Origin: Ancylobacter dichloromethanicus
Lineage (GTDB): Bacteria > Pseudomonadota > Alphaproteobacteria > Rhizobiales > Xanthobacteraceae
Length of the DNA: 64,000 bases
Reading direction: 5' to 3'
NCBI RefSeq assembly: GCF_018390645.1
Contig: NZ_JAHBGC010000038.1
Location: 393,645-457,644, forward strand
The notes under the pieces are model-generated. The model was given only the letters and a program-made list of their open reading frames with translations, was not told where the DNA came from and did no database searches. Made by a program: the position numbers and the translations under genes. Shown in pieces: positions 1 through 7,876 of the stretch; within the stretch, counting starts at the first letter, position 1; every line of letters begins with the position of its first letter.

Positions 1-448
1 ATGAATCGGGGAAGCTCCGGGCCCTCCCGCCGCGCCGCCGCGCGGCGGCCCTCACCGCCTGCGGCTTCTGGCTGATCGCTCCTCGCCGGCCCCGGGAGCA
101 TGAAACGATCGACAGGGTCCCGGATCGAGAGGTCCGGGCCCCTGTCACGTCTCGGCGTGGTCATCCGTCGGTGTGCGGCGGCCTCCTCCGGCAGCCGCGG
201 CACGGGATCGGCGAGGGGTTCGGGAAGATGCTGGCGCGCCCCGGTTTCGGAAAGGGGCGGGCGGCTCTCAAGCCGTCGAGGTCGCCGGGCGCGGGCCGAG
301 TTTCAGCCTGCGCTTTCCGCTGGTGACCGATGTGCATGAGGTTGTGGTGTCGTCCATCGCGTCGGCGTGGCGCCTCTCTCCTTCAGCCGTTCGCGAGCGT
401 GCATTTCGCCGCACCCGACCCCATGCATGCGGCTGGACCGCGTCCGTT
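1..448. other. Gene-poor left edge, no supported gene
   Basis: No reading frame here resembles a known protein. The possible frames are rich in Arg, Ser and Cys and look like chance open frames in GC-rich DNA. One feature stands out: an imperfect inverted repeat at about 111-146, whose arms begin GACAGGG and end CCTGTC, and which could form a hairpin. The stretch borders an IS630-type relic and is probably decayed mobile or flanking DNA. That last point is inference. Confidence 0.4.
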
Positions 449-890
449 TTAATCCGTTTCATATCCAGCAGCGCAGTCGTTTGCGCATTCGGCTGGCGTG
501 AAGGCGTCGAGGCGCGCACCGATGGCGTCCCATAAGACACCTATGGTGCGTTCAGCTCCGGCCCGCAGCAGCGCCTTGAGCTTGGCGCAGGCATTCTCGA
601 CCGGCTTGAAGTCCGGGCTGTAGGGCGGCAGCTACAGGAGCCTACCGCCGAGCTGCTCGACGGGATCGCACACGCCCACCGCCTTGTGGGCCGGCCGGTT
701 GTCGATGGCGACGATGTCACCGGGCTGGAGCGTGGGGGCCCGCACCCGCTCGACGCCCGCACCTGCTCGACGTAAGCCGGAACACGGCCCCGTTCATGGC
801 GCCGTCGTAGACGAAGCATGCGGTCATATCCGTGAAGCGGGGCGCGCCGGTGAAGGTCGCGGTGCCCCAATGCCCGGCGGCGTTTGCCGC
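449..890 (-). pseudogene. IS630-family transposase relic (DDE domain C-terminal part)
   Basis: Read on the minus strand across frames, this recovers the C-terminal half of an IS630-type DDE transposase. Visible pieces are GHWGTATFTG, the segment with YDGAMNG, AIDNRPAHK (the second catalytic Asp region), LPPYSPDFKPVENA (carrying the catalytic Glu), and a tail ending in AAGYETD before TAA at 449-451. It is not functional. A frameshift lies near the YVEQV segment, and the codon at 632-634 is TAG where the family usually has Tyr in front of LPPYSPD. The N-terminal DNA-binding part is missing. The identification rests on these motifs. It is probably an old, fragmented insertion. Confidence 0.8.
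545..561 (+). repeat. 17-bp direct repeat, copy 1
   Basis: The sequence GGTGCGTTCAGCTCCGG occurs here inside the IS630 relic and again, unchanged, at 1137-1153 over the stop codon of the TetR gene. An exact 17-bp match within 600 bp is unlikely by chance and may mark a past recombination or insertion junction. Confidence 0.6.
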
Positions 891-1136
891 GGCGGATGAT
901 GAGCGGTCGCGGTGCAGGAGGTGGCCGCGACCGGGCTGCCCGACACGGTAACCATTCGCCTATGCGGGGTGAAGGTAGGGCGCTGCTGCGGGCGTGGCCC
1001 GCCTTGCATTCGCCCGGCTCACGCGGGCCGGAACGCCCCGGGTTCGCTCACCGCGCTGGCGCGCGGCGTTTCGACGGGGCCGCGCGTCAGATATCGCCAG
1101 GCGGATGGCGCCGGATCGTACCGGTGAGCTCTTGCC

Positions 1137-1153
1137 GGTGCGTTCAGCTCCGG
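1137..1153 (+). repeat. 17-bp direct repeat, copy 2
   Basis: This is the second exact copy of GGTGCGTTCAGCTCCGG (first copy at 545-561). On the minus strand it contains the TGA stop codon of the TetR gene, so the repeat may have set the present C-terminus of that regulator. Confidence 0.6.
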
Positions 1154-1773
1154 AGGCTGCCGCGCGCGATTGTCCGCGCCGCCGCGGGGAGGGCGGGATC
1201 GTCGTCGTCGAGGCGCCGCGTGAGAAGGCGTGCCCAGACATAGCCGCTGACCAGGTCGAGAGTGGTGGCGAGGTCGAAATCCGACGCCAGTTCGCCGCGC
1301 CGCGCGGCGCGGTCGAACGGTTCGGCGAGGGGGTAGGTGCGCTCGGCCAGGAAGGCGCGCAGAGCCTGCAAGGCCGCCGGGTCGTGCTGGGCTTCAACCA
1401 ATATGGCGGTGAATGCCTGCCCGGCGGGTGTCGCCCCCCAGAAACGGAACAGCCGGCGCAGCAGGGCCACGAGATCGCCTTCCAGCGAGCCGGTATCCGT
1501 GCCCGACAGATCGAGCCGCTGGCGAGCGTAGATTTCCAGCAACAGGGCGGGCTTGCCGCTCCACCAGCGATAGATGGTCGGCTTGCCGGCACCGGCGCGG
1601 CGCGCGACCTGCTCGATGGTGAAACCGGCATAACCGGCCTCCATGAGAACGGCTTCTGCGGCATCCAGAATGGCTTCCGCCGCCGCCTTGCTGCGGCGCG
1701 GGCCGGCCGAGCTACGCCGCCCGAGCCCGGTGGAGAGCGGTGCTGGCTTTTGCCGTGGAACGCCGTTAACCAT
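1144..1773 (-). CDS. TetR/AcrR-family transcriptional regulator
   Basis: Encodes 209 residues. The N-terminal HTH is clear: after a basic tail (GPRRSKAAAEAIL) comes FTIEQVARRAGAGKPTIYRWW at about residues 51-71, which matches the TetR DNA-binding domain. The C-terminal half is helical and variable, as usual for ligand-binding domains, so the inducer cannot be predicted. It is an orphan. The nearest genes are transposase relics, and no intact transporter or enzyme gene diverges from it. A candidate promoter and tandem operator-like site lie about 50-105 bp upstream of the start, which suggests autoregulation. The stop codon falls in a 17-bp direct repeat shared with the IS630 relic, so the extreme C-terminus may not be ancestral. 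Confidence 0.9.
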   Translation of the reverse strand: MVNGVPRQKPAPLSTGLGRRSSAGPRRSKAAAEAILDAAEAVLMEAGYAGFTIEQVARRAGAGKPTIYRWWSGKPALLLEIYARQRLDLSGTDTGSLEGDLVALLRRLFRFWGATPAGQAFTAILVEAQHDPAALQALRAFLAERTYPLAEPFDRAARRGELASDFDLATTLDLVSGYVWARLLTRRLDDDDPALPAAARTIARGSLRS

Positions 1774-1821
1774 GCCCGTTAACCAAATTCGCTCTCATCG
1801 AGAGCGCGCCTGTCCACCGTC

Positions 1822-1850
1822 ATCATAGCCGAGAAAATAACGATACGGAA
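1822..1850 (-). promoter_or_regulatory. Candidate promoter of the TetR gene
   Basis: On the minus strand TATGAT (1822-1827, five of six matches to the -10 consensus) lies 17 bp downstream of TTCCGT (1845-1850, a weak -35). The -35 overlaps the operator-like repeat, as expected for an autorepressed TetR gene. Transcription would start about 40 nt before the start codon. The -35 is poor, so this is a proposal only. Confidence 0.35.
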
Positions 1851-1880
1851 CGGAACGTTTGTATGAACGGAACGTTTCGT
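1849..1880. promoter_or_regulatory. Tandem operator-like site upstream of tetR
   Basis: CGGAACGTTT occurs twice with a 17-bp period, at 1851-1860 and 1868-1877. The second copy extends to CGGAACGTTTCG, a near-palindrome around AACGTT with 10 of 12 symmetric positions. Two phased palindromes next to a TetR gene are the usual look of its operator. No binding evidence is available. Confidence 0.45.
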
Positions 1881-2605
1881 TTCGATAACAAATGTCGGAA
1901 TCTAATGAGACTTTTGCCGGCTCGCTGTTGTCGGCAGGGAAGCCCGCGTCCACCCGGTGGGTGTATCCTCCAGCGGCAGCCGGTGCGAATCAGCCAACAT
2001 GGAAAGGGTGCTCCATGCCGGGACTCGGGCGCAAGCGTTAACACTCTCCATCGGTCCGTTAACGCGTCCCGACGGCCGATCGCGGCCGGACGCGTTCGCG
2101 ACGACTGGAAGGCCCGACGCGGCGCGACAACAAGGCGCGCCGTGCCCGCCATTCGTCCCGAGGCCGGCGAGGCGCGGTTCTCGGCGCCAGCCCCGGGGCT
2201 GGCGGGTGGTCGCATTGTCGAGGAAGGCGACGGGTTCGCCCCCGTGGCGGGCATTCGGACGACAGCCTGGCGCCCCAAACGGGACCGCGGCAATCGGCGG
2301 GCAAATGCCGCGTGCCGACTGTCTTTCGTTGCCGGGGAGGGGCAGGGCGACAGTCGAACGGCCGAAAAGGGAGAAATCATCGGCAGAAGGGCAGCAGTGC
2401 CGTGGCGGCCAGAGGGCGCCGGCAATTCCATGGCGGCTGGCGAGCCGAAAGGTTCCCCGGCCTTGCGCCGGCCCTGTCGACCCTCGGCAGTAGTCCATAA
2501 ACTGCGGACAGCCTAGGTGTTCGGTCCCGGCATTTGATGGATTGGATTGAGCGTAAATCAGTCTTTGGCGAGGTGGCTCAACCTCGCCCGACAGGGGCGA
2601 GAGTG
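1881..2605. other. Long stretch without a convincing gene
   Basis: About 725 bp between the tetR operator region and the IS5 relic. Frames on both strands exist but are Arg/Ala/Cys-rich with no recognisable domain, no well-placed ribosome binding site and no clear codon preference. An inverted repeat GAGGTGGCTCAACCTC is found at about 2571-2586, just before the IS5 relic, and might be a remnant of an element end. This stretch may have held the former target gene of the TetR regulator. That is inference. Confidence 0.4.
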
Positions 2606-3350
2606 ATGCGCCGCCGCGAATTGACCGACGAGGAATGGGTGATCATCGCCCCATTGTTACCGAACAAGCCGCGCGGATGGATGGCCGCGAGGTGATCAAC
2701 GGCATTCTCTGGCGGTTCCGCACCGGCCGCCGTGGCCGGACGTGCCGCAGCGCTAGGGTCCGCGCCGACCCTCCACAATCGTTTCGTGCGCTGGCGGGCG
2801 ACCGACCGGGGTCTGGGACAGGTTGCTGGAAGCGGTCTCCGCCACCTTGACGGCGAGAGCGTGATGATCGACGCATTCTGTGTTCGTGCCCCCACATGCT
2901 GCCGCCATCAAAAAGGGGCCAGGATGGCACCGACGATCAGCGCATGGGACGCTTCGGGGTGGCACCAAGATCCGCGCTCTGGTCGACGCCGAAGGCCGGC
3001 CGATCCACCCGCTGCCCACTGACGGGCAGGCGGGCGATGCGCCGGTGGAGCGCGGACGGCCGACCCGGTTCGCGCCGGGCGGCGTCCTGCTCGCCGACAA
3101 GGCCCATGACAGTGCCGCCATCCGCAGCGAGACGGCGGCGCGCGGCGTATTTGCCAATGTGCCGCCGCGCACGATCCGGAACGTCACTTCGCCTTCAGCC
3201 CGTGGCTCTACCGCCAAAGGCACCGCGTCGAACGCTTCTTCAACAGGATCAAGCAGATGCGGGGCCTCGCCAGCCGCCGCCACCGACGCCGGGATGACTC
3301 CCTCGCAGCCTCAAACTCGCGCCTTCCGCATCTGGATCGACGCATCATAA
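2606..3350 (+). pseudogene. IS5-family transposase relic, multiply frameshifted
   Basis: Reading across frames recovers an IS5-type transposase. The start is MRRRELTDEEWVIIAPLLP followed by NKPRG, then INGILWRFRTG, then a weak NRFVRW segment, then MIDAFCVRA, GGTKIRALVDAEGRP, GVLLADKAHDS, LYRQRHRVERFFNRIK and a C-terminal IWIDAS before TAA at 3348-3350. In intact members these form one protein of about 250-270 residues. Here several small deletions and insertions separate the pieces, beginning with a stop after about 29 codons. The element is dead, and no terminal repeats or target duplications could be defined with confidence. Confidence 0.85.
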
Positions 3351-4029
3351 GTCCGCTGCCTGGGCAGGTCGTGTCCCCCGAGGTGGACATCGCCGCGCCG
3401 GGCACGCCTGCACCTGCCGGGCCCGGTGAGATCCGCCCTTGCCCCGCCATCGGGCTTCGTTCGCCCACGCTTACGGGTCCGCGCCTCCGCCTTAACGGCC
3501 GCGCAGATGGTGCCGAGGTAAGGTCGGGGCGGCGGCCGGCCTCGGTAGAATGGCATTGGTGCCGAAAAATAAGATGCCGGCTCATAATTTTGCATACAGT
3601 CAAAAACGACGACTTATTAATATCTTGCGCGATGAAACGGTCCGGCATTTCCCGCGTCGCCGAAAATTCGAGCCGATAAAGAATGCCGGCTACATATTTG
3701 AACCATCCTGACCGCGCTGCACGCAATTCCCCGGAGACTCGCAAGTCGCCGCCGCCGGGGTCCCGGGCCGCCGCGATGTTGGCCCCTGCCCGCCGCCGGC
3801 GCGGGCTGCGCGAGGGGAGCGGCGGCGTTGATGGCGTTGCGCGAAAGCCGAAGCCGTGGACACGCGCGCCGTGGGCGGGCGCACGCCGCCGCGGCCGGTC
3901 AAGGCGGGGGGCGGTGCCTGGTGTCGCGACCGGTCGCACGACAGGGCCCGGCATTTGCCGCCTCGTCTTGCGGATGTTGCCCATCTCGGGCACACCCGTC
4001 GGGCCCTTTCCCGCGCAGAGTCCCCGACG
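3351..4029. other. Intergenic region upstream of argJ
   Basis: About 680 bp without a supported gene. The first 200 bp are GC-rich and resemble the decayed DNA to the left. The stretch 3560-3640 is noticeably AT-rich for this genome. It has TTGCAT at 3590-3595 and TTATTAATAT near 3614-3623, which could form a weak promoter. An imperfect direct repeat with the core ATGCCGGCT lies at about 3571-3593 and 3679-3703. A long frame runs into argJ from 3856, but its upstream part has no homology that I recognise. Confidence 0.4.
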
Positions 4030-5268
4030 ATGGCCCACGCTTCTCCCGTCTCTCCGCTTGCCCCCGCCACCACGCCCGAGCCCGGCCCGGTCGCCGGTGT
4101 GCGCTTCGCCACCGCCGAGGCGGGCATCCGCTACAAGGGCCGCACCGATGTGCTGCTGCTCGCGCTCGACGCCGGCACCACGGTGGCCGGCGTGTTCACC
4201 CGCTCGAAATGCCCATCGGCGCCGGTCGAGTGGTGCCGCGCCAACCTGCCCAACGGCACGGCGCGGGCGCTGGTGGTGAATTCCGGCAATGCCAATGCCT
4301 TCACCGGCGGCAAGGGGCGCGACTCGACGGCCATCACCGCGAAGATCGCCGCCAGGGCGCTCGGCTGCCGGGAGGACGAAATCTACCTCGCCTCGACCGG
4401 CGTTATCGGCGAGCCGCTGGACGCGACGAAGTTCGAGGGCGTGCTGGAAGAGACCGCGACGCGGCTCGCGCCGCTGCCCTGGATCGAGCCGGCCCGGGCG
4501 ATCATGACCACCGATACCTTCCCCAAGCTGGCGACGGCGAAAGTGAAGATCGAGGGCGTCGAGGTGACCATCGCCGGCATCGCCAAGGGCGCCGGCATGA
4601 TCGCGCCGGACATGGCGACGATGCTGTCCTTCGTGTTCACCGACGCCGCCATCGCGGCGCCGGCGCTGCAGGCGCTGCTGTCCAAGGGCGTGGTGGACAG
4701 CTTCAACGCCGTGACCATTGACGGCGATACCTCGACCTCCGACACGCTGATGCTGTTCGCCACCGGCGCCTCCGGTGCCCCGCTCGTCAGCGATGCCAGG
4801 GACCCGCGCCTGGCGCGCTTCCGCCGGGCGCTCACCGGCGTGCTGGCGGACCTCGCCGAGCAGGTGGCGCGCGACGGGGAGGGCGCGCGCAAGCTGGTGC
4901 GCATCCATGTCACCGGCGCGGTGTCCAAGAGGTCGGCCCGGCGCATCGCCCTGTCGATCGCCAATTCGCCGCTGGTGAAGACGGCGGTGGCGGGGGAGGA
5001 CGCCAATTGGGGCCGGGTCGTCATGGCGGTGGGCAAGGCCGGCGAGCCGGCCGAGCGCGACCGGCTGTCGATCTCCTTCGGGCCGATCCGGGTGGCCCAT
5101 GAAGGCGCGCGCGACCCCGCCTATGACGAGGCGGAAACCTCCGCCTACATGAAGAACGACGTGATCGACATCACCGTCGATATCGGGCTGGGGCGCGGCA
5201 AGGACCGGGTGATGACCTGCGACCTCACCAAGGAATATGTCGCCATCAATGGCGATTACCGCTCCTGA
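4030..5268 (+). CDS. argJ: Bifunctional ornithine acetyltransferase / N-acetylglutamate synthase ArgJ
   Basis: Encodes 412 residues, the usual ArgJ length. ArgJ moves the acetyl group from N-acetylornithine to glutamate in the cyclic arginine pathway and may also use acetyl-CoA. The self-cleavage motif [14 protein letters not shown] is present (from residue 186), so the precursor should be cut before Thr197, which becomes the beta-chain N-terminal nucleophile. GNANAFTGG and the C-terminal [15 protein letters not shown] are also family-typical. The frame is open up to 3856, but I chose the ATG at 4030 because the protein then begins like other members, close to the conserved SPLAP. The mutT-like gene follows after 19 bp and is probably co-transcribed. 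Confidence 0.95.
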   Translation: MAHASPVSPLAPATTPEPGPVAGVRFATAEAGIRYKGRTDVLLLALDAGTTVAGVFTRSKCPSAPVEWCRANLPNGTARALVVNSGNANAFTGGKGRDSTAITAKIAARALGCREDEIYLASTGVIGEPLDATKFEGVLEETATRLAPLPWIEPARAIMTTDTFPKLATAKVKIEGVEVTIAGIAKGAGMIAPDMATMLSFVFTDAAIAAPALQALLSKGVVDSFNAVTIDGDTSTSDTLMLFATGASGAPLVSDARDPRLARFRRALTGVLADLAEQVARDGEGARKLVRIHVTGAVSKRSARRIALSIANSPLVKTAVAGEDANWGRVVMAVGKAGEPAERDRLSISFGPIRVAHEGARDPAYDEAETSAYMKNDVIDITVDIGLGRGKDRVMTCDLTKEYVAINGDYRS

Positions 5269-5287
5269 ACGGCGAAGGGCGAACGCC

Positions 5288-5698
5288 ATGAAACTCGTCC
5301 TTGTCGCCGCCGCCGCCCTTGTCGATGCGGATGGCCGCGTGCTGCTGACCGAACGGCCGGCGGGCAAGCAGCTGGCGGGGCTGTGGGAGTTTCCCGGCGG
5401 CAAGGTCGAGCCCGGTGAGCGGCCGGAAGAGTGCCTGATCCGCGAACTTGCCGAGGAACTCGGCATCGCGGTGCAGGAGCCGTGCCTCGCCCCGCTCTCC
5501 TTCGCCTCGCATACCTATGAGGCGTTCCAGCTGCTGATGCCGTTGTGGATCTGCCGGCGCTGGGAGGGACAGGCGCAGGGCCGCGAGGGCCAACGGCTCG
5601 CCTGGGTGAAGCCCGGCGCGCTGCGCGACTACCCGATGCCGCCGGCCGACGAGCCGCTGATCCCGGTGCTGCTGGACCTGCTTGGGCCGGGGCGATAG
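5288..5698 (+). CDS. mutT: MutT-type (deoxy)nucleoside triphosphate pyrophosphohydrolase
   Basis: Encodes 136 residues with a complete Nudix box, GGKVEPGERPEECLIREL followed by AEELGI (about residues 37-60), including the metal-binding REXXEE core. Length, the start MKLVLVAAAALVD and ERPAGKQLAGLWEFPGG resemble MutT, which hydrolyses 8-oxo-dGTP to prevent AT-to-CG transversions. Other Nudix substrates cannot be excluded from sequence alone. The gene lies 19 bp after argJ, an arrangement common in Hyphomicrobiales. I took the ATG at 5288, since an upstream in-frame ATG would overlap the end of argJ. Confidence 0.88.
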   Translation: MKLVLVAAAALVDADGRVLLTERPAGKQLAGLWEFPGGKVEPGERPEECLIRELAEELGIAVQEPCLAPLSFASHTYEAFQLLMPLWICRRWEGQAQGREGQRLAWVKPGALRDYPMPPADEPLIPVLLDLLGPGR

Positions 5699-5729
5699 CG
5701 CACGACATCTCCGGCCGTTCCCAGCGAAG

Positions 5730-6629
5730 TCAGCCGTCGCGCTTCAGCCTGCCCTCCGGCACGTTCAGCGCGTCCGCCAGCCGGGTCTTGGCCGAGCCGG
5801 GGCGCAGCGGCTTCTGCTGGCTCTCATGCGGCGCCCAGCCGGATACCCACACGATCTCGAAGGTGGCGCGCAGGCGCCCGTCGGCGTCGGCGAAGCGCTC
5901 GGCATAGACCTCGAACAGCCGTATCAGCGTCTTCTTCAGCAGCGGCGCGCGGCGCCGGTCGGTAAGCGGGTTGGTCGCGCCCATGCGGCGCAGATCGTGC
6001 AGCAGCGCCAGCGGGTCGCCATAGCGCACCACCACCCGGTCGACATCGGTGACCGGAAGCGCGAGGCCGGCGCGTTGCAACAGCCCGCCAAGGTCGCGCA
6101 GGTCGACGAAGGGCGCCACACGCGGCGAGATGCCGCCCAGCGTGTCGCTCTCGGCGATGGCGAAGGCCTCGCGCAATTCGCCGAGCGTGCCGCCGCCGAG
6201 AAAGCCGGCCAGCAGCAGCCCGTCGGGCCTGAGCGCGCGGCGGATCTGCGCCAGCACGCCGGGCAGGTCGTTCACGCTCTGCAAGGCGAGGGCGGAGATC
6301 ACGAGATCGAGCGAGGCCGGCGCGAAGGGCAGGATTTCCGGGTCGGTGACGATGTCGGTATCGTCCCGCTCCGCCGGGCCGAAGGCGATGTAGTCATCGA
6401 TCATGCCGGTGCCGGCAAGCGCATCGCGCAGCGCGCGCGTCGGGGTGCCGAGATCGGCCACCGTGCCGAAATGGCGCTTCACCGCGCCGAGGCGGTCGAC
6501 GAGGTCTTCCGCCACGCGCTCCAGCAGGAAGGTCTCCGGCCCAAGCGCCCGGGCGCGGGCACGGCGGCGCGCCAGTGCCAGCGGATCGAAGACGGCGAGC
6601 GGCGAGCCGGAGGTCGGCGAAGCTGACAT
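5730..6629 (-). CDS. SAM-dependent methyltransferase (BioC/NDUFAF5-like)
   Basis: Encodes 299 residues in a class I methyltransferase fold. After the start comes FDPLALARRRARARALG, typical of the BioC/NDUFAF5-like group found in alphaproteobacteria. Motif I is degenerate (VADLGTPTRAL at residues 57-67, instead of DLGCGTG). LDLVISALALQSVNDLPGVL and LRPDGLLLAGFLGGGTL match the later conserved strands. Proteins of this group are annotated as methyltransferases or, for the mitochondrial relative, as a complex I assembly factor that hydroxylates an arginine. The gene is convergent with mutT and diverges from comF. A strong ribosome binding site (GAGGAG) precedes the ATG. Confidence 0.8.
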   Translation of the reverse strand: MSASPTSGSPLAVFDPLALARRRARARALGPETFLLERVAEDLVDRLGAVKRHFGTVADLGTPTRALRDALAGTGMIDDYIAFGPAERDDTDIVTDPEILPFAPASLDLVISALALQSVNDLPGVLAQIRRALRPDGLLLAGFLGGGTLGELREAFAIAESDTLGGISPRVAPFVDLRDLGGLLQRAGLALPVTDVDRVVVRYGDPLALLHDLRRMGATNPLTDRRRAPLLKKTLIRLFEVYAERFADADGRLRATFEIVWVSGWAPHESQQKPLRPGSAKTRLADALNVPEGRLKRDG

Positions 6630-6738
6630 GGGGATGCTCCTCGGGCGAGAGCCATAGGGCGGCGGCGGCGTCAGGTCAAAGGTGGTTGCTCCCCGCGCCG
6701 GCGCGGCGGACCGCCTCGCCCCATGCTAGGCTGGTGGC

Positions 6739-7557
6739 ATGGACCCGTCTGTCGATCCCGCCCGCGAAACCGATCCGCCGCGGCCCGCTGCCGCGGCGCG
6801 GGGGCGCGCCTTCGGGCGGTGGATGCTGCGCGCGCTGGCCGATGTCGCCCTGCCGCCGGTCTGCATGGCCTGCCGGGCGGCGGTGGACGCGCCGGGCTGC
6901 CTGTGCGGGAGCTGCTGGAGCCGCCTTTGCTTCATCGCTCCGCCTTTCTGCGACCGGCTGGGCACGCCGCTGCCCTATGTACCCGGCGAGGCGCGGCCGG
7001 TCTCGGCGGCCGCGCTCGACGCGCCGCCGGCCTATGGCCGGGCGCGGGCGGTGGCCCTGTTCGGCGATGTGGCGCGGGACCTGATCCACGGGCTGAAATA
7101 TGCCGATCGGCTCGACCTTGCCCCACCCATGGCGGCGATGATGGCGCGGGCCGGGGCCGACATCCTCGCCGATGCCGAGGCGCTGGTGCCGGTGCCGCTG
7201 CACCGGCTGCGGCTGTGGCGGCGGCGCTTCAACCAGTCGGCGACGCTGGCCCGCGTCGTCGGGCGGCGCACGGGCGTGCCGGTCCGGGCGTTGTGGCTGG
7301 AGCGCCGTCGGGCGACCGTGCCGCAGGTGGGGCTCGACCGGGCGGCGCGGGCGCGCAACGTGCAGGGCGCCTTCGCGGTGCCGGAGATGGCGAAGGGCGA
7401 GCTGCGCGGCCGCCGCGTCGTGCTGGTGGACGACGTCCTCACCACCGGTGCGACCATCGACGCCTGCGTCAAGGCTTTGCTGCGCGCCGGCGCGGGACAG
7501 GTGGACGTGCTGGTGTTCGCGCGGGTTGCTGCGGGGGACGAGGCACCCATATCATGA
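6739..7557 (+). CDS. comF: ComF-family phosphoribosyltransferase-like protein
   Basis: Encodes 272 residues. The N-terminal part carries the ComF zinc-finger-like cysteines (VCMACRA with Cys42 and Cys45, and CLCGSC at 54-59). The C-terminal part is a type I phosphoribosyltransferase domain with the PRPP-binding loop VVLVDDVLTTGAT at about 227-239 and the motif PVPLHRLRLWRRRFNQS. ComF proteins are linked to DNA uptake in competent bacteria. In alphaproteobacteria the role is poorly known. It begins a run with short spacing (comF, grx, nitrilase, DUF1178) and diverges from the methyltransferase gene. Confidence 0.88.
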   Translation: MDPSVDPARETDPPRPAAAARGRAFGRWMLRALADVALPPVCMACRAAVDAPGCLCGSCWSRLCFIAPPFCDRLGTPLPYVPGEARPVSAAALDAPPAYGRARAVALFGDVARDLIHGLKYADRLDLAPPMAAMMARAGADILADAEALVPVPLHRLRLWRRRFNQSATLARVVGRRTGVPVRALWLERRRATVPQVGLDRAARARNVQGAFAVPEMAKGELRGRRVVLVDDVLTTGATIDACVKALLRAGAGQVDVLVFARVAAGDEAPIS

Positions 7558-7604
7558 GGGACCGGAAGCCGAGTGCGTCGGCAGCCGAAGGCAAGGACGG
7601 TTCG

Positions 7605-7862
7605 ATGGCGAAGATCGAGATTTACACCACCTATACCTGCCCTTATTGCCATGCCGCCAAATCACTGCTTGCGCGCAAGGGGGCCGGCTTCTCCGAGGTC
7701 AACGTGACCGGGGACCCGGTGGCGCGCTCTTCGATGTCGAGCCGGGCCAACGGGCGCACCAGTGTACCGCAGATATTCATCGACGGGCGTCATGTCGGTG
7801 GCTGCGACGACCTTTACGCGCTGGAGGAGGCGGGCGAGCTGGACGCGCTTCTGGCGAGTTGA
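7605..7862 (+). CDS. grxC: Glutaredoxin 3
   Basis: Encodes 85 residues, the usual size of a GrxC. The CPYC active site is at Cys12 and Cys15, the cis-Pro segment is TSVPQIFID, and GGCDDLYALEE binds glutathione. It reduces protein disulfides and mixed glutathione disulfides in the cytoplasm. The gene starts 48 bp after comF and ends 14 bp before the nitrilase-family gene, so the three are probably co-transcribed. The comF-grx-nitrilase order is widely conserved in Hyphomicrobiales. Nothing is missing from the active site. Confidence 0.95.
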   Translation: MAKIEIYTTYTCPYCHAAKSLLARKGAGFSEVNVTGDPVARSSMSSRANGRTSVPQIFIDGRHVGGCDDLYALEEAGELDALLAS

Positions 7863-7876
7863 ACGAGACCGAACGC

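Noticed and set aside
1863-2516. A 217-codon frame beginning inside the tetR operator region as the divergent target gene
   Set aside because: The start lies in the operator repeat, there is no ribosome binding site, and composition is Arg/Ala/Cys-rich without any domain.
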